DNA of 64,000 nt from Neptunomonas qingdaonensis. Lineage in GTDB: Bacteria > Pseudomonadota > Gammaproteobacteria > Pseudomonadales > Balneatricaceae. The DNA is taken from assembly GCF_900113275.1 (NCBI RefSeq), contig NZ_FOOU01000004.1:186001-250000 (forward strand), in the 5' to 3' direction. The notes below the pieces were generated by a model, which had not been told where the DNA came from, searched no databases, and saw only the letters and a list, made by a program, of their open reading frames with translations. The position numbers and the translations under genes are program-made. Shown here piece by piece: positions 53,082 to 62,899 of this stretch (position 1 is its first letter; every line of letters begins with the position of its first letter).

Positions 53082-54599
53082 ATGAGTCATCAACAGCCAA
53101 TAGTTGACCTACTGGTGATCGGTGGAGGCATCAATGGTGCAGGCATTGCAGCGGATGCGGCTGGCAGGGGCTTGAGTGTAATGCTCTGCGAGATGAACGA
53201 CCTGGCTTCTGCTACCTCTTCCAGCAGCAGTAAGCTGATTCATGGCGGCCTGCGCTATCTTGAACATTATGAATTTCGCTTAGTGAAGGAGGCGCTGGCC
53301 GAACGGGAAGTGTTATTAAAAAAAGCGCCGCATATTATCTGGCCGTTGCGTTTTTTACTGCCTCACCAACCGCACCTTCGTCCCGCCTGGATGATCCGGG
53401 CAGGCTTGTTTCTGTATGATCACCTGGCAACACGTACCACACTGGGCGCGTCCACGAGTGTCGATTTTGGAGCAAACAGCCCACTGTTACCTGCGATGAC
53501 GCAAGGCTTTGAATATTCAGATGGATGGGTCGACGATGCCCGCTTAGTCATATTAAATGCAATGGCTGCTCAGCATGCAGGAGCCAGCATCAAAACCCGT
53601 ACTCGTTGTGTACATACCTCACGCTCTGACAACCTCTGGGAAGTGACCCTGCAGGATACGTCAAAGGGTAAAAGCGAAATCATACAGGCACGCATGCTGG
53701 TCAATGCAACAGGCCCCTGGGTTAGCCGCCTTTTCTCTGATGTCATGCAATTGCCAGCCCCTAAACGGCTGCGTTTAGTCAAGGGAAGTCATATCATTGT
53801 GCCGCGACTTCATACAGGGCCGGAAGCTTTTATTCTGCAAAACAAAGATGAGCGAATCGTTTTTGTTATCCCTTTTGAAGAGAAATATTCTTTGATAGGC
53901 ACGACTGATGTTGAGTATGAGGGTGATCCGGCTACCGTTACCATTAGCCAGGATGAAATTGACTACTTAATCGCAGTAACCAATGATCACTTCAAAAAGC
54001 CGTTAACTGCAGCAGATATCATTTGGAGTTATTCGGGGGTTCGCCCACTGCTGGATGACGACACCTCAGACTCTGCTCAGGCAGTAAGCCGCGATTACAC
54101 ATTTGAAATCGATGCACCGGTTAACGGCGCACCCTTATTGTCTGTTTTTGGCGGAAAAATAACGACTTACCGTAAATTAGCGGAAGCCGCTGTCAACCAA
54201 CTGTGTGCTATCCGCATACGCAGAGACGACGGCGCAAGCTCAGGAGCCGCCTGGACCGCTGATGCAACGCTACCCGGTGGTGACTTCAAAGACCATCCAA
54301 CACTGTCAAATGAACTTAGATTGCGCTATCCATGGCTACCCGACGGGCTGCGAACCCGTTATGTACGCACCTACGGCACCCTCACCTATACGCTATTAAA
54401 TAAGGCATCGGCATTAGAAGATCTGGGTACTCGTTTTAGCCCTGATTTATATGCTGTCGAAGTTGATTACTTAATTAAATATGAGTGGGCCGTCACTGTT
54501 GACGATATTATCTGGCGTAGAACAAAACTGGGCTTGCGCCTGAGTCAGGCTGCTATCAAACAATTGTCTGAATATCTATCGGAAACAGTGAGCTGTTAA
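53082..54599 (+). CDS. glpD: Aerobic glycerol-3-phosphate dehydrogenase GlpD
   Basis: 505 residues from the ATG at 53082 (GGAGG about 10 bases before it). The FAD-binding motif VDLLVIGGGINGAGIAADAA is at about 7-26, followed by SSSSSKLIHGGLRYLEHYEF, YSLIGTTDVEYEGD, IWSYSGVRPLLDDD and FGGKITTYRKLAE. It oxidises glycerol-3-phosphate to dihydroxyacetone phosphate, reducing the quinone pool from the inner face of the membrane. The protein has the normal C-terminal helical domain. It is monocistronic and convergent with opgH. Confidence 0.95.
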   Translation: MSHQQPIVDLLVIGGGINGAGIAADAAGRGLSVMLCEMNDLASATSSSSSKLIHGGLRYLEHYEFRLVKEALAEREVLLKKAPHIIWPLRFLLPHQPHLRPAWMIRAGLFLYDHLATRTTLGASTSVDFGANSPLLPAMTQGFEYSDGWVDDARLVILNAMAAQHAGASIKTRTRCVHTSRSDNLWEVTLQDTSKGKSEIIQARMLVNATGPWVSRLFSDVMQLPAPKRLRLVKGSHIIVPRLHTGPEAFILQNKDERIVFVIPFEEKYSLIGTTDVEYEGDPATVTISQDEIDYLIAVTNDHFKKPLTAADIIWSYSGVRPLLDDDTSDSAQAVSRDYTFEIDAPVNGAPLLSVFGGKITTYRKLAEAAVNQLCAIRIRRDDGASSGAAWTADATLPGGDFKDHPTLSNELRLRYPWLPDGLRTRYVRTYGTLTYTLLNKASALEDLGTRFSPDLYAVEVDYLIKYEWAVTVDDIIWRRTKLGLRLSQAAIKQLSEYLSETVSC

Positions 54600-54636
54600 T
54601 TCCCTATTGTTCAAAAGTTAACAGCCCAAAAGACCA

Positions 54637-56817
54637 TTAACGAACGTTAGCGGGCGTTAACTGGGACAAATGAGACAACGCCGTAAACAACTCAGGGGTC
54701 GCCAGCACCAACGCTTGCTCCCGCTGATTCAGATAACTGACCGCCTCACTGACACTGGTCGCTTCACGTATCTTCATAGCCGCTGTCGCCTCAACAGCAT
54801 CCACTTGTCCGCGAGGACGTGAGGGCATACGGTCAATCAGCGCCAAATGCACGGCATACCAACGCGGATTACTCGCCATCTCGACTAGATCAGGTGAAAA
54901 GCTGATCGCCTCTTCATATGCCACTCGGGTGTCGTCCATTGCCTGGCGGATCGCCGGCCTTTGCGCTTCATCAGGTGTGCGGAGTAAACCCCATTTTTTC
55001 ACCCGGGCGCCAACGGTCCAGGAACTGGTCAACATTGACAAGGGTACTGCTAACAACATCCCGGCAATAGCCGGTGATAACCACGCCAACAGCACCAACG
55101 AGTTAAAATAAGCCGCGACGGTTAAAAAGATACCGACAGTCATGTGCCAACGATGTCTATAAATCAATGACTTGAGCGGCAAACTACCATCATCGCGTCG
55201 CTGTGGATTCCAGCCAGAGTCATGACCCAGCAGAATCGACATAACAGCACCACTGTGAATCAGCATCATAATCGGAGCAATCAGCGCCGACAGAATCACC
55301 TCGAGAATAAAGCTGAGAATCAACCGAAAAAAACCACCCGACTGTCGTCTTAGCGTGCCATTCATAAGATAGGAGATAAATCCCAGCACTTTGGGGGTAA
55401 ACAAGATAATCATGGTAAAAAAGAACAAGGTTAATGCGCGGGCCGCATCCATCCGAGGCCAGGAAGGGAAGAGGGAAAACTCATCTGTAAAATATTCAGG
55501 TCGGATAAATTGTGCTTGCAAGGCCAGCACCAAACCCACCATGATCAGCATTAACCATAACGGTGAAGACAGATACGACATAATACCCGTCAGCAGATGA
55601 GTGCGGCTCACCCAGTGTAATCCTTTAGCAGTGACAACGCGGCTGTGCTGTAAATTCCCCTGACACCAGCGACGGTCACGAATAGCCAGATCAATCATCG
55701 ACGGTGGGCACTCTTCATACGAACCACCCAGATCAGCCGCAATAATCACACTCCAGCCTGCACGACGAATCAATGCGGCTTCTACGAAATCATGACTGAG
55801 GATGTGACCACCAAACGGAGGAGCACCTTTAAGATCCGGTAATCCGGCTGCCGACATAAACGCAGTCGTGCGGATAATAGCGTTATGTCCCCAGAAATTA
55901 CCTTCTTTATCTGTCCACCAGGCAAGACCGGTGCCGACGACCGGGCCATACACCCGGGTGGCAAACTGCTGCAGACGCGCCATTAATGTTGTGCCATTAA
56001 TGAGTTGCGGAATCGTTTGAATCAAGCCCGCATCAGGATCTGCCTCCATACGACGGGCTAACTCCAGCATCGTACCGGCTTCCATCAGGCTATCGGCATC
56101 AAGTACCAGCAGGTGATCATAATGTGCGCCCCATCGCCGGCAAAAGTCAGCAACGTTACCTGCTTTTCTTGCCGTATTCTGTCTGCGACGGCGATAGTAA
56201 ACATTAACCGTTTTGCCGATACGTTCACGCAGAGCATGAAAGCCCGCTTCTTCGGTTAATGCGATATCAGGATCAGTGGTATCACTAATAACAAACCAGT
56301 CAAAAGCCTTGCCCTCTCCGGTTTCGCCAACAGCGCATGCCATTGCTTCAATCGATGCGAATATTCGCTCAGGGGCTTCATTGTAGGTAGGCATCAGTAC
56401 AGCGGTACGACCATTTAGCGGTATTTTTGAACGCGCCGGCGGAGAGCGACGCTGACCTAGTACATAAAAAAAACCAATGATCGATCCACTAAAGGCAACC
56501 GTAATCCAGCTAAAGGTCAAACTGAAAAGCAATAGAACCAGATACTCGACAAAGGTCATCTCACCGACAGCAAGTACCGCCCGCATCTCATTAATGCCCC
56601 ACACGGACAGCAATAACGCGGACCCTAATACCAGCCAGCGCCGCCATGCATGGGAGTGACAACCATTCGGCTTTACCGGCGAGCGTCGATTCTCCGCACT
56701 AAAACTTTGCAAAGATTGGGCGGGCATCTCTCCGGGACGCTCTACTGGCATCCCGGATTCAATCGGCGGCATTGCCGCTGCATGCTGGTGAACCGTTTGG
56801 AAGCTTACTTTGTCCAC
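54637..56817 (-). CDS. opgH: Glucans biosynthesis glucosyltransferase OpgH (MdoH)
   Basis: 726 residues, shorter than E. coli OpgH of about 847. The GT2 domain is complete: [20 protein letters not shown] (about 147), [11 protein letters not shown] with DxD-type aspartates (about 240), and [10 protein letters not shown] (the QxxRW region, about 388). Two hydrophobic segments precede and several follow it. It makes the beta-1,2 backbone of osmoregulated periplasmic glucans. The start is a GTG that overlaps opgG by 13 bp; an in-frame ATG 15 codons further in (MPPIESG) is an alternative. Confidence 0.93.
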   Translation of the reverse strand: MDKVSFQTVHQHAAAMPPIESGMPVERPGEMPAQSLQSFSAENRRSPVKPNGCHSHAWRRWLVLGSALLLSVWGINEMRAVLAVGEMTFVEYLVLLLFSLTFSWITVAFSGSIIGFFYVLGQRRSPPARSKIPLNGRTAVLMPTYNEAPERIFASIEAMACAVGETGEGKAFDWFVISDTTDPDIALTEEAGFHALRERIGKTVNVYYRRRRQNTARKAGNVADFCRRWGAHYDHLLVLDADSLMEAGTMLELARRMEADPDAGLIQTIPQLINGTTLMARLQQFATRVYGPVVGTGLAWWTDKEGNFWGHNAIIRTTAFMSAAGLPDLKGAPPFGGHILSHDFVEAALIRRAGWSVIIAADLGGSYEECPPSMIDLAIRDRRWCQGNLQHSRVVTAKGLHWVSRTHLLTGIMSYLSSPLWLMLIMVGLVLALQAQFIRPEYFTDEFSLFPSWPRMDAARALTLFFFTMIILFTPKVLGFISYLMNGTLRRQSGGFFRLILSFILEVILSALIAPIMMLIHSGAVMSILLGHDSGWNPQRRDDGSLPLKSLIYRHRWHMTVGIFLTVAAYFNSLVLLAWLSPAIAGMLLAVPLSMLTSSWTVGARVKKWGLLRTPDEAQRPAIRQAMDDTRVAYEEAISFSPDLVEMASNPRWYAVHLALIDRMPSRPRGQVDAVEATAAMKIREATSVSEAVSYLNQREQALVLATPELFTALSHLSQLTPANVR

Positions 56818-58406
56818 TGATACATCCAGCTTTCCGCCTTCCGTCCATCCGTGAACTCAAGATCCATACGTAATTCAATCAGCTTTTCATCCATGGGATC
56901 TAGTTCAAAAGTGACACGATAGCCACCATTAAGCGTATTTTCATTCACCACAATATTTTTTATATCACCGGTAGAGTTTTTAACTTTTGCTGTAGGCTTT
57001 TGTATTTCAATGTCTTGCAATGGATTCGGAAAGCGATAATCAATCACAAATAATCGTTTTGGCGTCGGCCCGGTAATGCCTGCCCGCCCGCTACGTGTAG
57101 CATCAACTACCGCCTCACCTTGGCCTGCCACAGGTGCAGTCCCCCACACCAAACGGTATGCATAGTGATATTCGGAACCGGCAGGAATAGTATCCTTAGG
57201 AGACCAGTAAGCCACAATGTTATCGTGAATTTCTGACTCGGTTGGAATTTCAACCAAAACAACAGCACCTCTCCCCCAGTTGCCCACCGGTTCAACCCAT
57301 AAGCTTGGGCGGCGCTCATATCGAGCTTCCAGATCCTGAAAGTTATTGAAGTCCCGATTTCGCTGCAACAGACCAAAGCCTAACGGTCCGTTATCCATAA
57401 AAGCACTGATCTGCAGTTTTGCCGGATTACCCAGCGGACGCCACAAACGTTCACCACGCCCATTCAGCATTAATAAGCCATCCGAATCATGAACTCGTGG
57501 ACGGAAATCATCAACCTTGGCTCTTTCATAAGAGGAGAACATGAACATACTGGTGCCCGTGCCCAGCCCTACTTTGTTTAAGTCTTCACGCGGAAAAAGC
57601 GTTGCCTCGATGTCCATCACTGTATTTTTGCCCGGGCGCAGAGTAAAACGATAAGCACCTGTTGTACTTGGGCTGTCCAGTAAGGCATAGACCACGATTG
57701 AGCTACTGTCTTTAGCGGGTTTTTCAATCCAGAATGCACGAAAAGTCGGGAATTGCTCCCCTTCTGGATCCGCTGTTTTTAATGCTAAGCCGCGTGAAGA
57801 AAGGCCGTACGCCTGATTTTTTCCTAATGATCGAAAATAACTAGCGCCCTGAAAGACAGCCATTTCATCAAAATAGTCAGGACGGTTTAACGCGTTATGC
57901 AAACGAAACCCAGCAAAACCCACATCTTCAGTCGGTAACGGTTGCTGCATCACTTCACCCGTTGTAAACAGGTCAGGGCTATACTTCAGATGGCGGGATT
58001 CGCCCTCCTCAACGATAGCGATCTCAACGGTTTCTTTAAAATAGAAACCACGATGAAACAGCTGCATTTGAAACGGTAATGCCTCATCAGCCCAGATAGA
58101 GGAAGCCGGATTAAAACGAATATCCCGATATTCATCATAACTCAGTCCTTGCAGACTGGCAGGCAAAGTCACATCCGGGTCTTTATAGGGTTTTTTAGAC
58201 AGTTTACGCGCCAGGTCAGCGACCGTATTACGGTTGAATTTACCACTGACAGCGTATTGCACCTCTGGGGTGGCCACAGCTTTCGCTGCAGCAGCGTTGG
58301 CTGTCAGAGGCATCATTGATACAACCGCCAGCCCCGGCAATAAAAGGCTTATTGAGGTCAGTTTTTTCCACTGCAAGGAGCTTTTAGCTTTTGATAATAA
58401 GGACAT
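56805..58406 (-). CDS. opgG: Glucans biosynthesis protein OpgG (MdoG)
   Basis: 533 residues. A signal peptide ([20 protein letters not shown]) exports it to the periplasm. The beta-sandwich body carries [20 protein letters not shown] (about 94), [20 protein letters not shown] (about 398) and [12 protein letters not shown] (about 450), which are OpgG motifs. It forms the branched glucan with OpgH. The opgGH operon is in the usual order. Confidence 0.94.
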   Translation of the reverse strand: MSLLSKAKSSLQWKKLTSISLLLPGLAVVSMMPLTANAAAAKAVATPEVQYAVSGKFNRNTVADLARKLSKKPYKDPDVTLPASLQGLSYDEYRDIRFNPASSIWADEALPFQMQLFHRGFYFKETVEIAIVEEGESRHLKYSPDLFTTGEVMQQPLPTEDVGFAGFRLHNALNRPDYFDEMAVFQGASYFRSLGKNQAYGLSSRGLALKTADPEGEQFPTFRAFWIEKPAKDSSSIVVYALLDSPSTTGAYRFTLRPGKNTVMDIEATLFPREDLNKVGLGTGTSMFMFSSYERAKVDDFRPRVHDSDGLLMLNGRGERLWRPLGNPAKLQISAFMDNGPLGFGLLQRNRDFNNFQDLEARYERRPSLWVEPVGNWGRGAVVLVEIPTESEIHDNIVAYWSPKDTIPAGSEYHYAYRLVWGTAPVAGQGEAVVDATRSGRAGITGPTPKRLFVIDYRFPNPLQDIEIQKPTAKVKNSTGDIKNIVVNENTLNGGYRVTFELDPMDEKLIELRMDLEFTDGRKAESWMYQWTK

Positions 58407-58602
58407 ATTTAAATTCTTTAGTTATGGCTTAGAGCAAGCAAAAATGATCAATCTAATCAGAAGACAGACCAACTCTGATGAGCAGCACTGACTTTTAACT
58501 GTCATCAAATGGCGTCAATTTACACTTATGTTACGTGGATGTAATCATAAATCCACAGATATTAGTCGTATTTCATCCTACGCGAGCCTGACTCAGTAAC
58601 GA

Positions 58603-59643
58603 TTAAGCGCCGATTAGCCAGCGACTTTTTGTTGGTAATAGTGACCTGAACAAACGAGCCGTATAAAAACTACCGAAAAAGTTAATACTAAATACCAGCA
58701 ATGTCATCGCCACACTAAACAAAGCACCGCCTGACACACCTCTCCAACCCAGTAGTGGAAAAATATTTGCCATCGCCATCGTAAATAGCGGATGCAGAAA
58801 AAAGATCGCAAAACTCAAATCACCGACCTCTTTTAACCAGGCATTTGTTTTTTCACGGCGGGCCAACATCTGACAAATAGCCAGCAAAATAAAGCATAAA
58901 CCGATCTTTTGGATAAACTGCAGGTCAACACCACGAAATCCAAAAAATGATTTGTGATAATTACCGACCCAAACCCATACATAAGTTTGCAGATACATTG
59001 CCCCTGCCACCAGCACAACAGCGATAGTCAGAATCTGCTGATGCTTTTCTTCAAACCAGGGTCTGTGCTGCGAATACAATATCCCCATCAAATAAAAAGG
59101 TGTGTAATACAGTAACGACTGTAACACGAAGGCGTTACCATGAGGACGATGCAAAATCACCGCCAACAAGCAGAACAAGAAAAACATAAGTAATTGCCGC
59201 CAAACCGGCAGTCGTGAAAAACCAAGATAGAACGGCGATAAGATAAACACCACCATAATAAAAGGGATATACCAGTGAGGAAAAAGCACATAAAAGTTTT
59301 TTACTGTATGAAAAATGTTCAGCCCGATTTTATTCAACGGTAAGTCGTCAATCACTCCCCAGCCAAACACGCGAAATGCCAAACCAACAACAGACACAAA
59401 GAGAAAAGGCACATAGACATTTTTCAGCTTTTTCACTAGAAACGATTGCAGTTCGAAGTTTTTAGAAAACACCGCATGCAAAAAGAACCCGGAAATAAAC
59501 ACAAAAACAGCGGTGCCACCCCGTACCAGGTTTTCCAATAGAACAGGAAACCCTTTTTCTGAGTTATACACAGAGTGTCCAAGCACGATCAGGATAATGG
59601 CCAGCGCACGCAGATAATCAAATTCCAGCAAACGTATTTTCAA
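58603..59643 (-). CDS. Acyltransferase-3 (OafA/WecH-like) membrane protein
   Basis: 346 residues with about ten hydrophobic helices. The family signature RLLEFDYLRALAIILIVLGHSV sits at the N-terminus, with the conserved active-site histidine in GHSV. A second typical segment is GGTAVFVFISGFFL. The family O-acylates sugars or other acceptors at the inner membrane. It lies beside opgGH, so modification of periplasmic glucan (succinyl or acetyl) is a fair guess, not shown. Confidence 0.88.
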   Translation of the reverse strand: MKIRLLEFDYLRALAIILIVLGHSVYNSEKGFPVLLENLVRGGTAVFVFISGFFLHAVFSKNFELQSFLVKKLKNVYVPFLFVSVVGLAFRVFGWGVIDDLPLNKIGLNIFHTVKNFYVLFPHWYIPFIMVVFILSPFYLGFSRLPVWRQLLMFFLFCLLAVILHRPHGNAFVLQSLLYYTPFYLMGILYSQHRPWFEEKHQQILTIAVVLVAGAMYLQTYVWVWVGNYHKSFFGFRGVDLQFIQKIGLCFILLAICQMLARREKTNAWLKEVGDLSFAIFFLHPLFTMAMANIFPLLGWRGVSGGALFSVAMTLLVFSINFFGSFYTARLFRSLLPTKSRWLIGA

Positions 59644-59820
59644 CTAGATGTCCCGAACAGTATGTATATAAAAGGCAAACAGGAATTCGTGCTTTCAGTA
59701 TGTGCCAAGATGAGCACCAGTCAGAGGATGACAAACTGTGTACACGATTGAAGTGTTTGTGCGCATATTATGAAACGATTTATATTTCTACGCCACTAGT
59801 TGAATAAAAAACATTAGATG

Positions 59821-61293
59821 CTACTCGCAAGGAACTGTTCGGTCCTCGGCCCAACGACGCAACGCATCAATATTTTCAGACATCACAATAGAGAGCGGTC
59901 TGGTTTTGCATAACTCATCCATTAACAGTGATTGTGACAATGCCAACCCTTGAGCGTGTGCGCAATAGTAAGCTGAGATGACTGCCTGCTCAATTTCTGC
60001 ACCGGAGAACCCTTCACTTGCCTCTACCAAGCGGTAGAAATCATATGATTCTGGCAACTGCTTTTGCCTTTTCAGGTGAATATCAAAAATACTAAAGCGT
60101 ACTTCCTCATTCGGCAGATCTACAAAAAATATCTCATCGAAACGCCCTTTACGTACTAACTCAGGCGGTAACGCGGTAATATCATTGGCTGTCGCAACAA
60201 GAAAAACAGGCGCTTTCTTCTCTGCCATCCAGGTTAACAGCGTCGCCAAAATACGTTTAGCCGGACCACTATCCGCATTGCTACTGTCGATGCCCTTTTC
60301 TATTTCATCCAACCATAAAACACAAGGCGACATTACCTCGGCTGTTTTCAACGCATCCCGGAGATTCTTCTCCGTTTCTCCATAATACTTGTTATAAAGC
60401 GAACCAAAATCTAATCGCAATAATGGAACCTGCCATGCACCAGCCACTGCTTTAGCTGCCAGACTTTTACCACAGCCTTGAACCCCAAGAAGCAGCACAC
60501 CTTTGGGCGCAGGCAGATGCGCGACCCGGGCCTCCCCGGTAAAAAAATCCTGACGTTCGTTCAACCATTGCTTGAGCCGCCCAAAACCGGCAATGTCCGA
60601 AAACTTTGCAGTGTCATACTCAAAACTCAGATTACCCTGATTGCTCAGCAACTCATATTTGGCCTGAGCAACGTGAGGCATATCACTTAATGAAATAGCA
60701 CCGTCATCAAAAATAGCGTTACGCGCCAATCGCCGCGCATCCATCCGGGACAACCCCGCAAGGTTGTTGACTAACATACTCAGTGTGGTGTTATCAGTTT
60801 GAACTCGTTGGCCACTCTGCTGCGTCCAGTCGCGCGCCTCTTCCCTGATAATCCGCTCCAGCTCTGCGCGCAGCGGTAAAGATATTTCAAGCTTAGCGCT
60901 AAGTTTTTTAAGCTCTATCGGGATATCAAATGCATGGCTGAGCAGAATCAAGGTGTGGCCTAAATGATTGAAACTTAGGGCGATATCTTTAAGTAAGCGT
61001 ACATGCATAGGGTCATCAATAAATGGATGAAAGTCAGCAAGGATATAAACACCGGGAACCTGAACCGATTTTATATGCCCAAGAGCATCGGTGGGTTTGG
61101 AAAAAAGTTTCTGAGCTGGCATCGATTGGTCGAGCCGTTCGAACCCTTCCGTCAGACTCCATTTAAAAATCGGGCGCTGCAATACCGCACGCATACCTGC
61201 AATCATATCAAGCGTCTGATTTTCTTCATGCGTTTCAATAACGATGATCGGTATCTGTGATTTAATCAGTAGTTCAATCTGATGCTGACTCAT
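59821..61293 (-). CDS. Ycf46-like AAA+ ATPase
   Basis: 490 residues. The N-terminal domain (about 1-210) begins QIPIIVIETHEENQTLDMI, as in Ycf46. The AAA+ domain has Walker A GVQGCGKSLAAK (about 268), Walker B VLWLDEIEKG (about 325), a sensor-1 VFLVATANDITALPPEL and an arginine finger in VRKGRFDEIFF. Bacterial and cyanobacterial Ycf46 is of unclear function, with proposed links to carbon metabolism. It is followed by a YiiX-like gene 21 bp away on the transcript. Confidence 0.9.
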   Translation of the reverse strand: MSQHQIELLIKSQIPIIVIETHEENQTLDMIAGMRAVLQRPIFKWSLTEGFERLDQSMPAQKLFSKPTDALGHIKSVQVPGVYILADFHPFIDDPMHVRLLKDIALSFNHLGHTLILLSHAFDIPIELKKLSAKLEISLPLRAELERIIREEARDWTQQSGQRVQTDNTTLSMLVNNLAGLSRMDARRLARNAIFDDGAISLSDMPHVAQAKYELLSNQGNLSFEYDTAKFSDIAGFGRLKQWLNERQDFFTGEARVAHLPAPKGVLLLGVQGCGKSLAAKAVAGAWQVPLLRLDFGSLYNKYYGETEKNLRDALKTAEVMSPCVLWLDEIEKGIDSSNADSGPAKRILATLLTWMAEKKAPVFLVATANDITALPPELVRKGRFDEIFFVDLPNEEVRFSIFDIHLKRQKQLPESYDFYRLVEASEGFSGAEIEQAVISAYYCAHAQGLALSQSLLMDELCKTRPLSIVMSENIDALRRWAEDRTVPCE

Positions 61294-61314
61294 TTAACGC
61301 TCTCTGCAACTCGC

Positions 61315-62166
61315 TTAATTATCGGATTTTGCCTCTTTGTTATCTTTTCCACTCTCAGCAAGTGCTGCATCCGGAGTCTGCTCCAGAATCGGTTCCTGAT
61401 GCTCATTCTGACTATCCAGCGGAGCGCCCCAACACACAATATTATGATAATTGAAGCCTTTTTCAAGCATAGGCTTAATCACTTTGAAATAGGGAGAAAC
61501 ATCAAAATCACGTGGTGTGAATAGGCTTGAGTGGCGGATAAATAACATACGTTCTCTTTGACCAATCTCTTCACCGTATACGACTGAAGGCAATATCGGA
61601 TAATGAATCGACTGAAAGGCTTCCGCAATTAACGATGAGCAAATAGCACGCGTGGGATCACCGCTGCCAAGTTGCAATAATTTACGTCGCCAGCTTGTCG
61701 GCACCGGAGGGGTGGGAAACAGATAACGCGCCAGGTCAAAAATATTTTTACGATCGTACTGATCACCTAAACGAGAAATGAGATAACCAATGACACGCTG
61801 TATTTCATTTTCAGACAAACCGACAGGTCTGCAAATACGCGTATGCTGATCATAATAGGTACTCAACGGTACCGCCCTGACCCCTTCAACAATATCCGCC
61901 TCTATTAACGTACGAGCCTCCTGGGGCTGATCCATAGAGTCGATGCTCTCGCCAATGTAAACAGCGGCATGAGACCAGGTAGACTGAGTCAGATACTTAA
62001 TCGCAGTACTCACCCGACTGGTTCCCTCTACCAGCAACACATCGCCTTTTTGGATACAGGAAGCGAGCCTTTCAGGCGAACTGGTCGCAACGAAAGAATC
62101 ATCATCTCTGGGAGCCGATAAGTAATCCGCAAGAAAAGACCCGATATTCTCTAACATTGGCCGCAT
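61315..62166 (-). CDS. YiiX/YaeF-type permuted papain-like amidase
   Basis: 283 residues from the ATG at 62166 (GGAG seven bases upstream); a GTG four codons earlier is also in frame. A circularly permuted NlpC/P60 fold is suggested by GDVLLVEGTSRVSTAIKYLT, then QSTWSHAAVYIG (catalytic histidine) and RAICSSLIAEAFQSIHYP (catalytic cysteine). The family hydrolyses amide or isopeptide bonds in peptidoglycan or lipids; its substrate here is unknown. It is the first gene of a probable two-gene unit with Ycf46. Confidence 0.82.
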   Translation of the reverse strand: MRPMLENIGSFLADYLSAPRDDDSFVATSSPERLASCIQKGDVLLVEGTSRVSTAIKYLTQSTWSHAAVYIGESIDSMDQPQEARTLIEADIVEGVRAVPLSTYYDQHTRICRPVGLSENEIQRVIGYLISRLGDQYDRKNIFDLARYLFPTPPVPTSWRRKLLQLGSGDPTRAICSSLIAEAFQSIHYPILPSVVYGEEIGQRERMLFIRHSSLFTPRDFDVSPYFKVIKPMLEKGFNYHNIVCWGAPLDSQNEHQEPILEQTPDAALAESGKDNKEAKSDN

Positions 62167-62382
62167 TGATAGCTCCACTCACTTCTTCGTCGTATTTAAC
62201 TTACTCATCTATAACTTGTCGTCTATAACTTGTCCTCTTAATAAAGAGTATAGACACTAGATTTATGTTCAATGACCTTTAGGTTGAACTTTCCGCTGAA
62301 CTTTACGATAGGATAGATTTCTAATGGATGGAACAGTAAGAGGAATAGATTTATTAATACGATAGATAAAGTGTCTGGCATT

Positions 62383-62865
62383 ATGCGGCATTTAACGTGG
62401 TTGATTGCGCTCCTGCTTTTAACCATGTTATTTAATAACTGGCTGGACAAACAACACAACCCCAACTCACTTCTGGTTTCTGCTGCAGGCTTGGACGCAG
62501 GCAGCCCTGTTGTGCTCCAACGAAACAGACAAGGACATTATGTTGCATCAGGACTGATAAACGATAACCCGGTGGTTTTTTTACTGGATACCGGCGCAAC
62601 TGTGATCAGTGTTCCGGAGAATGTTGCGAATGAACTGGGATTAGTTAAAGGGAAAGCGGTCAGAGTTAATACCGCGAACGGGGCTATCTCTGTTTACTCA
62701 ACACAAATTAACAGTGTCCAGCTTGGAAACATCAAATTGAGAAATGTTGAAGGACACATCAACCCTTACATGACCGGTGGTACCGCCTTGTTAGGCATGA
62801 GTTTTCTCAAACATCTTGAATTAAAACAAAGTGGCAATACCTTACAGCTGAAAGCGCCGGGTTAA
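62383..62865 (+). CDS. Retropepsin-like aspartic protease with signal anchor
   Basis: 160 residues from the ATG at 62383; a GTG 12 bp upstream is in frame and neither has a clear ribosome-binding site. A hydrophobic N-terminus (LTWLIALLLLTMLFNNWL) is followed by a clan AA domain with the catalytic VFLLDTGATVISVPENVANE (about 64-83) and GTALLGMSFLKHLELKQSG near the end. It is a small TIGR02281-type bacterial retropepsin, likely acting as a dimer at the periplasmic side. Substrate is unknown. It is divergent from the YiiX gene. Confidence 0.88.
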   Translation: MRHLTWLIALLLLTMLFNNWLDKQHNPNSLLVSAAGLDAGSPVVLQRNRQGHYVASGLINDNPVVFLLDTGATVISVPENVANELGLVKGKAVRVNTANGAISVYSTQINSVQLGNIKLRNVEGHINPYMTGGTALLGMSFLKHLELKQSGNTLQLKAPG

Positions 62866-62899
62866 TCACGCCAATTGCAGATAAATATAAGCTCAATGC

